From the NCBI GenBank assembly GCA_002358555.1, contig DEPC01000246.1, positions 1 through 24,924 of the forward strand: 24,924 bases of DNA, written 5' to 3'. A program made the position numbers and the translations under genes. The DNA comes from Hungatella sp. UBA3402. GTDB lineage: Bacteria > Bacillota > Clostridia > Lachnospirales > Lachnospiraceae. Within the stretch, counting starts at the first letter, position 1; every line of letters begins with the position of its first letter. The notes below the pieces were generated by a model. That model made no database searches, was not told the DNA's origin, and saw only the letters and a program-made list of their open reading frames with translations. Positions 1 to 7,599 of the stretch are shown piece by piece.

Positions 1-79
1 CTTGCACAGAAGCATACAAAGAACATATCATGTAATTCTTTCAACGCCTTTTGCAAAGTTGTCATACGCTATGCCACTA

Positions 80-349
80 TCAACGCTTCTCTGTATCGTA
101 GCGGTTATAGAACAGTTCAGATTTCATTCTGGCCCACATGCTCTCGCAGCGGGCGTTATCATGGCATCTGCCACCTGCACGGTTCATGCTCTGCCGTATG
201 CCATACTTCCAGATTACGTCCCGGTAAAGCTGGCTGGTGTACTGACTTCCCCTATCACTGTGGATAATTGCCCCATGAATGCCAGGATATGTCTTCGCCG
301 CGTTTTCCAGTATCCGCGCACCATGGCCGTATTGCCTGTTTTCTGCCAT
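80..349 (-). mobile_element. IS3-family transposase (OrfB) C-terminal remnant
   Basis: An 89-codon open segment carries the C-terminal half of a DDE (rve-type) integrase core as found in IS3-family OrfB proteins. Visible motifs are HSDRGSQYTS (the second catalytic Asp region) and RCHDNARCESMWARMKSELF (the final Glu region). Intact OrfB proteins are roughly 270-300 residues and have an upstream first catalytic Asp; both that half and orfA are missing. The expected tail after YDTEK is lost: the frame reads R and then two adjacent stops (TGA TAG), with another stop further on. The first codons follow a clean AAGGAG-type ribosome site, so the remnant may be a fusion of an element's start region to internal OrfB sequence. 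The window edge prevents finding the right end or a target-site duplication. It is almost certainly inactive. Confidence 0.85.
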
Positions 350-373
350 TTTTGTTCACTCCTTATTCTCTTG

Positions 374-407
374 ATTATATCTCAAATCCTTGAGATTGGG
401 CTGTCAA
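374..407 (-). promoter_or_regulatory. Promoter-like region with palindrome ahead of the IS3 remnant
   Basis: Reading the minus strand there is TTGACA (402-407) and TATAAT (374-379), followed by AAGGAG 9 nt before the ATG at 349. The 22-nt spacer is too long for an ordinary sigma-A promoter. Between the two boxes lies a perfect 7-bp inverted repeat, ATCTCAA-4-TTGAGAT (379-396). It may be the original promoter region of the insertion element; activity is doubtful because of the spacing. Confidence 0.35.
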
Positions 408-492
408 CTTTTTTTATACCACATCAAAATTACCATTTCAAGAAACCAAAGGAAAGGTGAAATCAGAGGAATAAAAAAGTTTTTTCAGTCTT

Positions 493-549
493 GTTTACAA
501 ATTCCGTTTACAAGGCTTTGTTTACTAAAATGAAAACAGTTTTGTTTAC
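493..549. repeat. Four spaced GTTTAC direct repeats
   Basis: GTTTAC occurs at 493-498, 506-511, 520-525 and 544-549, three of the four followed by A, with offsets of 13, 14 and 24 nt. The cluster ends about 15 bp before the recognisable aldo/keto reductase pseudogene. The motif resembles half-sites of LacI-family operators (TGTAAAC/GTTTACA), so it may be a leftover regulatory region. That role is inferred; only the repetition is seen. Confidence 0.4.
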
Positions 550-563
550 AGAAAAAGCAGTAA

Positions 564-820
564 AATATAGGGATTGGAAGTGAAGAATATAAGGAATTAA
601 ATATGGTTCTAGATTCTTTGGCAGAAAAATATCATGTTACCAGTGATGCGATAGCCTATGCATGGCTTTTTGGCTTTTACGTTACCCAGCAAAAATGCAA
701 GTTATCATCGGAACCACAAATCCTAATTGAGTTAAAAATGCTTCCAAAGCTGCTGAGATAACCTTGACAAGAAGCGAATGGTATGAAGTATATAGAGCTG
801 CCAGAAATAAATTGCCATAA
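564..820 (+). pseudogene. Aldo/keto reductase C-terminal pseudogene (YdhF-like)
   Basis: Three pieces in two frames rebuild the end of an aldo/keto reductase. The first frame gives SEEYKELNMVLDSLAEKYHV and SDAIAYAW (579-666). After an 8-bp tandem duplication at 663-678, a second frame continues RYPAKMQVIIGTTNPN, then an in-frame TGA where homologues usually have Arg, then VKNASKAAEITLTRSEWYEV and YRAARNKLP, ending with TAA at 818-820. The IIGTTNP nucleotide-binding loop and the LTRSEWYE tail are typical of YdhF-type NADP-dependent oxidoreductases. The N-terminal barrel with the catalytic Asp/Tyr/Lys/His is absent: the frame opens at 564 straight after a stop codon. So the gene is truncated at the 5' end, frameshifted and carries a nonsense codon. 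It belongs to a different subfamily from the intact reductase at 23626-24618, so it is not a recent duplicate of that gene. Confidence 0.85.
663..678 (+). repeat. Exact 8-bp tandem duplication causing a frameshift
   Basis: TGGCTTTT is present twice in a row (663-670 and 671-678) within the aldo/keto reductase pseudogene. Deleting one copy restores an uninterrupted frame reading AWLLRYPAKMQVIIGTTNP, the expected family sequence. The duplication is therefore very probably the frameshifting lesion. Confidence 0.85.
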
Positions 821-1312
821 AATATATAGGGCACAAAACCAAGATAAGTAGATTTTTACTGCTATTTTTTCCCAGTTATCATAGGAAATTCCTATCTCTA
901 ACGAAGTGGGAGTATGTCACTTTCTTAACCTCTGATTTCCTGTAACTTTGCTGTATCACAAACTAATGGCGGGCAAATCAAGTTTTTGGTTGGTATTCCT
1001 ATGCTTTGACTACGGGAATCTTTTTAATCAGTAACTCAAATTTTGTACATAAAATACTTATGCAGCTTGTTATGAATTTTATTTTCGTAGCAAGCTGCAT
1101 AAGCATTTATTCAAGTGCCCAGGTTAAGTTAGTAAGAAGTAGAACCATCAAAAAGTAAAAAAATTTCCTGCAAAAATGGAGCTATTGCAAAGTGATAAAT
1201 GTACATATATATCGCATAAATATCGTTGATATTGCCACTATACCCTGTAAAATTATTATACCTTTCAACATTCCCATTCTTTTATTTCCTCATATGTCAG
1301 ACCTAAATAGTA
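821..1312. other. Gene-free gap with palindromes
   Basis: No gene with a ribosome binding site is visible here. Structures seen are a 15-bp palindrome ATAGGAA-A-TTCCTAT (881-895), a strong hairpin at 1057-1103, and an AT-rich run before the end of uvrA. A 33-codon minus-strand open stretch without a start codon (925-1023) looks faintly like the tail of an insertion-sequence protein but cannot be supported as a gene. The gap joins the decayed mobile-element zone to uvrA, and no clear rho-independent terminator for uvrA is visible in it. Confidence 0.5.
1057..1103. repeat. 13-bp perfect inverted repeat (hairpin)
   Basis: CTTATGCAGCTTG (1057-1069) is exactly mirrored by CAAGCTGCATAAG (1091-1103) around a 21-nt AT-rich loop. 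Neither side carries a proper T-tract, so it is a poor intrinsic terminator in either direction. It could be a mobile-element or MITE-like relic, or a transcript-stabilising stem. Only the symmetry is certain. Confidence 0.7.
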
Positions 1313-4162
1313 CTAGTTCTCCTCCATATCACTATCTAAATTCAGATATTTCTTCACATACTGTCCTGTATAGGACTGAGGATATTGTGCCACTTCTTCT
1401 GGTGTTCCCTGTGTTACCACAGTGCCTCCTTTATCTCCTCCTTCTGGTCCCATATCAATAATATAGTCCGCTGTTTTGATTACATCCAAGTTATGCTCAA
1501 TCACTACTACCGTATTTCCGCCTTGGGACAACTTTCGCAGAATATCCACCAACTTATGAACATCTGCAAAATGCAATCCTGTAGTGGGCTCGTCCAGCAC
1601 ATAGATAGTTTTTCCGGTTCCTCTGCGGCTCAATTCTGTTGCCAGCTTAATCCTCTGGGCTTCTCCGCCAGATAGTTCTGTAGAAGGCTGTCCCAACCGA
1701 ATATAGGATAGTCCTACATCATTGAGCGTTGAAATCTTTCGATAAATTGATGGAACATTTTCAAAAAATGTTAGCGCTTCCTCCACAGTCATATTCAGTA
1801 CATCATAAATATTCTTGCCTTTATACTTTACTTCCAGAGTTTCCCGATTATATCTTTTTCCGCCACATACTTCACAAGGCACATATACATCTGGCAGGAA
1901 ATGCATCTCGATTTTGATAATTCCATCTCCAGAACATGCCTCACATCTGCCACCTTTTACATTGAAACTGAAGCGCCCCTTCTTATAGCCTCGCTCTTTT
2001 GCATCGGTTGTAGAAGCAAATAAATCACGAATCATATCAAAAACACCTGTATAGGTGGCTGGATTAGAACGGGGAGTTCTTCCGATAGGAGACTGATCAA
2101 TCGCTATAATCTTGTCAAGCTGCTCTACACCATCAATCCGTTTAAACTTTCCTGGTATGGTTCTTGCACGATTTAATTTCTTAGCCAAGGTTTTATAGAT
2201 AATCTCATTGACTAAAGAACTCTTGCCAGAGCCAGATACACCAGTTACACAGGTCATAATTCCTAGAGGAACCTTTACCTCGATATTTTTTAAATTATTT
2301 TCTGCTGCCCCTTTTATGGTAAGCCATCCAGTTGGAGTTCTCCTTTGGGTTGGAACTGGAATCTTTAAACGTCCACTGAGATATGCCCCAGTAACAGACT
2401 CTGGACATTTCATAATATCTTCTGCGGTTCCTGTTGCAATTACCTGTCCTCCATGCTCTCCTGCACCTGGACCAATGTCTACGATAAAATCTGCTGCCCT
2501 CATAGTGTCCTCATCGTGCTCTACCACTAGTACACTATTTCCTAAATCTCTTAAATGAATCAAGGTCTGTAACAGTTTGTCGTTATCTCTTTGATGCAAA
2601 CCAATACTAGGTTCATCTAAAATATAGGCCACTCCTACCAGACCAGAGCCAATCTGAGTTGCCAGGCGAATTCTCTGGGCCTCTCCGCCAGATAAGGTTC
2701 CTGTAGACCGAGATAAAGACAAATATTCCAGCCCTACATCAATAAGAAAGGTAACTCTAGCTCGAATCTCCTTTAGAATCTGAGCGCCGATTGCCTCCTG
2801 CATAGGTGTCAATTTCAACCCTTCTATAAATTCTCGGAACTTTACAATCGACATATTGGTGGCATTGTAAATATTCATATCCCCTACAGTAACTGCCAAG
2901 GAAGTTTTCTTTAACCGCTGTCCTTTACAGGTGGAACAGGGAGTAATCCTCATAAATGTCTCATACTCTGCTTTGCTGGATTCTGAAAAAGTCTCTCGAT
3001 ATCGTCGCTCTACATTTTTCACCAACCCTTCAAAATCCACATCATAGACTCCAGTTCCCCTCTGTCCTGTATAATGAACTTTGAGTTTTTTCCCACCTGT
3101 GCCATAAAGCAAAATATCCTGAATCTCCTGCTGATACTGTTCAAATGGTGTGTCCAGATTAAAATGATACTCCTCTGTCAAAGCATCCAGTATCGCTCTG
3201 GTAAAACTGCCCTTGTCTGTACAGGACTGCCACCCCATCACTACAATAGCTCCCTGATTGATACTCAAAGACTTATCTGGAATCATCAAATCCTCATCAA
3301 ACTCCATTTTATATCCCAGTCCAAAACAGTCTGGACATGCGCCAAAAGGATTATTAAAGGAAAAGCTTCTGGGTTCCACTTCTTCAATACTAATCCCACA
3401 ATCTGGACATGCAAAATGCTGGCTAAAATTTATTGGTTGTCCATCAATCACATCTAAAATCATCAGGCCATTTCCCAATGTCATAGTGCTTTCAATAGAA
3501 TCTGTCAGTCTCTTCTCAATCCCCTCTCGAACCACTAGGCGGTCCACAATAACCTCGATATTATGTTTGATATTTTTGTCCAGTTTAATCTCTTCCGAAA
3601 GTTCATATTGATTTCCATCGATGCGCACTCGAACATAACCACTCTTTCTGGCCTGGTCTAACACTTTTACATGCTCACCTTTTCGTCCTCGTACCACAGG
3701 AGCCAATAGCTGAATCTTAGTTCTCTCTGGCATAGAGAGAATCTGGTCCACCATCTGGTCCACTGTCTGCTTGTGAATCTCCTTGCCACACTTAGGACAA
3801 TGAGGAATTCCAATCCTGGCATACAAAAGACGCATATAATCATAAATTTCGGTCACAGTCCCCACAGTAGAACGAGGATTTCGGTTAGTAGACTTTTGGT
3901 CAATAGAAATAGCCGGCGAAAGACCCTCTATGCTTTCCACATCCGGCTTTTCCATCTGTCCTAAGAACTGCCTTGCATAAGAAGACAGAGACTCCATATA
4001 CCTTCTCTGTCCTTCTGCATAAATGGTATCAAAGGCCAGGGAAGATTTCCCTGACCCACTCAGTCCTGTCAGAACTACCAGCTCATTTCTAGGGATTTCC
4101 AGAGTTACGTTCTTTAAATTATGTTCATTTGCACCACGTATTTTGATATATTGCCTTGACAT
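1313..4162 (-). CDS. uvrA: UvrABC excision nuclease subunit A
   Basis: UvrA is the damage-recognition ATPase of nucleotide excision repair; it loads UvrB at lesions in the cytoplasm. The 949-residue length fits the family (about 940-950). Seen in order: Walker A GLSGSGKS (33-40), zinc-type Cys pairs C122/C125, C252/C255 with C276/C279 and C409/C412, ABC signature LSGGEAQRIRLA (490-501) with Walker B ILDEPSIGL, second Walker A GVSGSGKS (641-648), the central zinc finger C740/C743...C763/C766, and second signature LSGGEAQRIKLA (830-841) with VLDEPTTGL. The ATG has AAGGAG 9 nt upstream. It is preceded by its own promoter with a LexA-type operator (4281-4320) and a recN terminator, so it is transcribed alone here; uvrB is not adjacent in this window. 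Stop is TAG, followed by 15 further in-frame codons before a TGA. Confidence 0.98.
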   Translation of the reverse strand: MSRQYIKIRGANEHNLKNVTLEIPRNELVVLTGLSGSGKSSLAFDTIYAEGQRRYMESLSSYARQFLGQMEKPDVESIEGLSPAISIDQKSTNRNPRSTVGTVTEIYDYMRLLYARIGIPHCPKCGKEIHKQTVDQMVDQILSMPERTKIQLLAPVVRGRKGEHVKVLDQARKSGYVRVRIDGNQYELSEEIKLDKNIKHNIEVIVDRLVVREGIEKRLTDSIESTMTLGNGLMILDVIDGQPINFSQHFACPDCGISIEEVEPRSFSFNNPFGACPDCFGLGYKMEFDEDLMIPDKSLSINQGAIVVMGWQSCTDKGSFTRAILDALTEEYHFNLDTPFEQYQQEIQDILLYGTGGKKLKVHYTGQRGTGVYDVDFEGLVKNVERRYRETFSESSKAEYETFMRITPCSTCKGQRLKKTSLAVTVGDMNIYNATNMSIVKFREFIEGLKLTPMQEAIGAQILKEIRARVTFLIDVGLEYLSLSRSTGTLSGGEAQRIRLATQIGSGLVGVAYILDEPSIGLHQRDNDKLLQTLIHLRDLGNSVLVVEHDEDTMRAADFIVDIGPGAGEHGGQVIATGTAEDIMKCPESVTGAYLSGRLKIPVPTQRRTPTGWLTIKGAAENNLKNIEVKVPLGIMTCVTGVSGSGKSSLVNEIIYKTLAKKLNRARTIPGKFKRIDGVEQLDKIIAIDQSPIGRTPRSNPATYTGVFDMIRDLFASTTDAKERGYKKGRFSFNVKGGRCEACSGDGIIKIEMHFLPDVYVPCEVCGGKRYNRETLEVKYKGKNIYDVLNMTVEEALTFFENVPSIYRKISTLNDVGLSYIRLGQPSTELSGGEAQRIKLATELSRRGTGKTIYVLDEPTTGLHFADVHKLVDILRKLSQGGNTVVVIEHNLDVIKTADYIIDMGPEGGDKGGTVVTQGTPEEVAQYPQSYTGQYVKKYLNLDSDMEEN

Positions 4163-4280
4163 GATCAGCAGCTCCTTATGATTTCTCTAAAATTATGGTG
4201 TCTGTCCGCACCAGCAGGTTTCTATGGACGATAATCCCAACAACCTTACCACTTATTTTTCCCAAATACATCTGGAACTT

Positions 4281-4309
4281 ATCATAGCATAAATTTGCAG
4301 CTTTTGCAA
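4281..4309 (-). promoter_or_regulatory. uvrA promoter (sigma-A type)
   Basis: On the minus strand TTGCAA (4304-4309) and TATGAT (4281-4286) are separated by exactly 17 nt. The predicted transcript has a leader of roughly 110 nt before the uvrA ATG at 4162. The -35 box overlaps the end of a LexA-type box, an arrangement suited to SOS repression. Confidence 0.75.
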
Positions 4310-4320
4310 ACATTTGTTCG
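4307..4320 (-). promoter_or_regulatory. LexA/DinR (SOS) operator of uvrA
   Basis: The minus strand reads CGAACAAATGTTTG, which fits every position of the Bacillus-type LexA consensus CGAACRNRYGTTYG. It overlaps the -35 element of the uvrA promoter, so bound LexA would block polymerase; RecA-stimulated LexA cleavage after DNA damage would then induce uvrA. The site and its position are seen; the regulation is inferred from B. subtilis. Confidence 0.85.
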
Positions 4321-4350
4321 TGTTTATGATAAGTTTTATACGGAAATAGA

Positions 4351-4392
4351 AAAATGCCATTGCTGGATCATTTATCCCTACAATGACATTTT
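4351..4392 (-). terminator. Rho-independent terminator after recN
   Basis: Read on the minus strand, AAAATGTCATTG (4381-4392) pairs with CAATGGCATTTT (4351-4362) in a 12-bp stem with one G-U pair and an 18-nt loop; the 3' arm ends in a T-run and is followed by TCTATTT. It lies about 100 bp after the recN stop and upstream of the uvrA promoter, separating the two units. Confidence 0.7.
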
Positions 4393-4489
4393 AGGTAGTA
4401 CTCGGAAATCTGCTACTCTATGCCAAAAGCCATAATATATTTGTTTGCTTCCAAAAAATGGATTATTTCATACTTGATTGCAACAACTC

Positions 4490-6173
4490 CTAAATTGTCT
4501 TCTTTCCTTTTTTGTCCTGAGCCAATCGTTTCATCTCTCTTGCATTGTCGTATACTGCCTCTGTAATCTTTGCTCCGCCTAGCAGTCTTGCCAATTCGGC
4601 TATCATCTGTTCTTCCCCTAATTCTCGAATAGAGGTTGTAGTTGCTCCTTTTTCTGACTGCTTAGCAATCTCAAAATGGACATCTGCCATAGCTGCAATC
4701 TGAGGCAAGTGAGTAATGCAGATAACCTGATGATTTCCTGCAATATAAGCTAATTTCTCGGAAACTTTCTGAGCTGTCCGGCCACTGATGCCAGTATCAA
4801 TCTCATCAAAAATCAAGGTGGGAATATCATCAGTATCTGCCAACACTGCTTTGATAGCCAGCATAATCCTGGACAATTCGCCTCCAGAAGCCACCATGCC
4901 TAGAGGCCGTATTGGCATACCTGGATTGGTAGAAATCAGAAATTCTGCCTCGTCATATCCTCCTGCACTGTATTGTTCCAGTCTCCGAAATTCCATGGAA
5001 AACTGTACATCAATGAAATTTAGGTCCTTTAATCCTTGGCTAATACGTTCTATGAGTTTCTTCCCCTCTTTTTGACGAAGCTTTGATAAACGACAGCACA
5101 GCTCGTCCAGTTTTTTCTCACATTCCTTCCATTGCAGTTTTAGCTTCTCTTTCACTAGGTCATAATTTTCCAGCTCCTGTAATCTCTTTTTCTTTTCGTC
5201 CAGTTTTTTTAACACATCTTTTACTGTACTTCCATACTTTGCCTGGAGACTGCGTATCAAGTCCAAACGTTCCTCAATCCTGACAAATTCTTCTTCATCA
5301 AAGGAAAATTGGTCCATATATTCTCTTACATCATGAACAATATCGCTGACAATGGCATCCACATCATAAAGTTGGTCCTGTATCTTTCCTAGAGACTCAT
5401 CATATTCTGCTGCCTGAGATACTGCTTTTAATGCTGCTCCTACCTGGACATTTTCCATAATACCATATGCCTCAGACAGATTTTCCATAATCTTCTGAGA
5501 ATATTGCAGGCGACGATATCGGGCAGATAATTCTTCTTCTTCTCCTTCTTTCAGCCCTGCCTGTTCCAATTCTTCAATCTCATATCGGCAAAAATCGGCC
5601 TCTCGAAGTCGCCCTTCTTCATCTAAATTCATTTCCTTTAACTTTTTTGATAAATGCTGGTATTCATGGTAAATAGCTGCGATTTCTTCTTTTAAGGGGG
5701 TTGTGCTGGATTTTGCATAATCATCAAGAATCTGCAGATGCTTAGATTTATATAATAAAGACTGATGCTCATGTTGGCCATGAATATCAATCAACAAACT
5801 GGTAATCTCCTTTAATTTACTGGCTGTAACGGTTTCATCATTGATTTTGCTGATACTTCTGGCAGACATGATTTTCTTGGAAATAATCAGCGTCCCATCC
5901 TCTGGAAGTTCTACCTCCATCTCTTTTAAGCTTTGCCTTTTTTCCTCATCATCTACAGAAAAAAGCAATTCCACATAAGCATAGTCAGCTCCCTGGCGTA
6001 TCATATCTTTAGAAGCCTTTCCTCCTAATGCCATATTCACAGAGCCAATAATAATGGATTTTCCTGCACCTGTCTCTCCAGTCAGAATATTTAGGCCATC
6101 TTGAAAAGACACTTCTGCCTTCTCGATTAATGCCAGATTCTTTACTCTTAATTCCAGTAGCATTTTCTTCCTC
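4490..6173 (-). CDS. recN: DNA repair protein RecN
   Basis: RecN is an SMC-like ATPase recruited early to double-strand breaks. The 557-residue protein starts with the family-typical MLLELRVKNLALIEKAEV and Walker A GETGAGKS (29-36), has a long charged coiled-coil middle (about 150-370), and ends with the ABC signature SGGELSRIMLA and Walker B TLIFDEIDTGISG near 449-461. The ATG at 6173 was chosen because AGGAGG stands 6 nt before it; an in-frame TTG 11 nt further up (6184) would translate the Shine-Dalgarno itself. That ribosome site lies inside the last codons of argR, so translation is probably coupled. It is the last gene of the xseB-recN operon and is followed by a terminator. In many Clostridia spoIVB and spo0A follow recN; here uvrA does. 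Confidence 0.97.
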
Positions 6174-6623
6174 CTAGCCTTCAATCAGCTTACGAATCTT
6201 ATCCATAACCAGAATTGTATCATCTACACTGCGGACTGCACACATAATCGTATCATCTCCAGCAATACAGCCTACGATTTCGTGAAAATGAATCGCATCC
6301 AGGGCAGCAGCTACTGCCATAGCCATACCAGATACTGTTTTAATCACCAAAATATTTTGAGCCATATCCATGGACAAAAATCCATCTCTCAAAATTCGAA
6401 TATATTTGTCGCTGAAAGAACCCTGGTTCTGCAAGACTACATAATGTTGCTTGCCGCTTTCTGACGGAACCTTAGACAATTTCAATTCTCGGATATCCCT
6501 AGAAACTGTGGCCTGAGTTACTCGATATCCTTCATTGTTTAGTCGTTCTGCCAACTCCTCTTGAGTCTCAATCTCATATTTTCCAATCAGTTCTACAATC
6601 TTACTGTGCCGTTCTACTTTCAC
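6174..6623 (-). CDS. argR: Arginine repressor ArgR
   Basis: ArgR is an arginine-sensing hexameric DNA-binding regulator of arginine biosynthesis and catabolism (AhrC in B. subtilis). The 149-residue length is usual. The N-terminal winged helix (about 1-70) contains the recognition segment TQATVSRDIRELKL; the C-terminal oligomerisation and arginine-binding domain contains GCIAGDDTIM, whose Asp pair contacts arginine in the family. I chose the GTG start at 6623 because a GGAGG lies 8 nt upstream; a longer open frame exists, but its first 18 codons include the ribosome site and give an atypical N-terminus. The stop TAG abuts the recN start, with the recN ribosome site inside argR. The argR-recN pairing is conserved in Firmicutes. 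I found no convincing ARG box just upstream. Confidence 0.96.
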   Translation of the reverse strand: MKVERHSKIVELIGKYEIETQEELAERLNNEGYRVTQATVSRDIRELKLSKVPSESGKQHYVVLQNQGSFSDKYIRILRDGFLSMDMAQNILVIKTVSGMAMAVAAALDAIHFHEIVGCIAGDDTIMCAVRSVDDTILVMDKIRKLIEG

Positions 6624-6693
6624 TGTTTCTTCCTCCAAAAACCGGCCCTGATTTGGGAAAACTCCCATAAATTGCAATATAAAATTGCTATCT

Positions 6694-7590
6694 CTAAATT
6701 CCTGCCAGCTTATTACGCAAGTTATCTAAAAATGAAATATGTTTCAGCTTTACAAGGATTGTCTCTATATTTGACCGTTCAATACATATCCTGTCTCCTA
6801 CCATCATATGAATGGTCGTATCTCCGTCAAAAACCGCTACCTGTCCTTGGTCATCATTGCCTAAAGCCTCAATCTCAATCTGGTCTTCCGCTGACAGAAC
6901 AATGCTCCTGCCATTTAACGCATGGGGACAGATAGGAGTCAAAATTGTCATCTGAGCATTTGGCTCTACAATAGGCCCTCCGGCTGACAAATTGTAGGCA
7001 GTAGACCCCGTAGGCGTGGCAGCAATCATTCCATCTGCTTTATATTCGCTTAAATATTCCCCATTGACATAAATCCGAAATTTCAGAACCCGCAAAGTCT
7101 CCCGTCTGGTTATGACAATCTCATTCAATGCAATATCTGTTTTCTCGAATCTTCCTTCATGAAAAATGCTTCCCTTGAGCATCATTCGTCTCTCCAACTG
7201 ATACTGGTCAGCTACAAGGGCATCCAAAAGTTCTTTCACATCTTCTCTGCATCCAATCTGAGTTAAATATCCCAGATGGCCTAAATTAACTCCTACCATG
7301 GGAATCCGCCGACCTGCCAAATCTCTGGCAGCTTGAATCAAGGTTCCGTCTCCCCCTAATGTAATCACACATTCGGTATCTTCTGGTACCTCACAGGCAT
7401 TTGTATATTGAAACTGTCGTTGCTGCTCCTTTTGGCCCAAAGTATAGGAATTCTGACTAGCTAATGTAACCCTATTGCCTCTCCTAATATGGCAGGTTCC
7501 TCCATATTTCTTTATGTAGGTAGAGATTTCCTCTGCTACCTCTTCTGCCCCTTCCTTTTCAGGATTCTTAATCAAGTAAAAATGCTTCAT
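6694..7590 (-). CDS. nadK: NAD kinase
   Basis: Phosphorylates NAD to NADP using ATP or polyphosphate, the only route to NADP in most bacteria; cytoplasmic. In the 298-residue protein the hallmark GGDGT loop is at 79-83 (catalytic Asp81), followed by GVNLGHLGYLT (100-110) and the second conserved block DGMIAATPTGSTAYNLSAGG (186-205) that binds NAD. The ATG has TAGGAG 6 nt upstream; this overlaps the tlyA stop, only 9 nt away, so the two genes are cotranscribed and likely coupled. The tlyA-nadK-argR-recN order matches many Clostridia. Seventy non-coding bases separate it from argR. Confidence 0.97.
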   Translation of the reverse strand: MKHFYLIKNPEKEGAEEVAEEISTYIKKYGGTCHIRRGNRVTLASQNSYTLGQKEQQRQFQYTNACEVPEDTECVITLGGDGTLIQAARDLAGRRIPMVGVNLGHLGYLTQIGCREDVKELLDALVADQYQLERRMMLKGSIFHEGRFEKTDIALNEIVITRRETLRVLKFRIYVNGEYLSEYKADGMIAATPTGSTAYNLSAGGPIVEPNAQMTILTPICPHALNGRSIVLSAEDQIEIEALGNDDQGQVAVFDGDTTIHMMVGDRICIERSNIETILVKLKHISFLDNLRNKLAGI

Positions 7591-7599
7591 GCCAAGCTC

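Noticed and set aside
2..460. Long plus-strand open frame opposite the IS3 remnant
   Set aside because: It is antisense to recognisable transposase sequence, has no ribosome site and no family-like motifs.
6174..6184. TTG start giving RecN seven extra residues
   Set aside because: It would translate the AGGAGG ribosome site; the ATG at 6173 has proper spacing and the family N-terminus.
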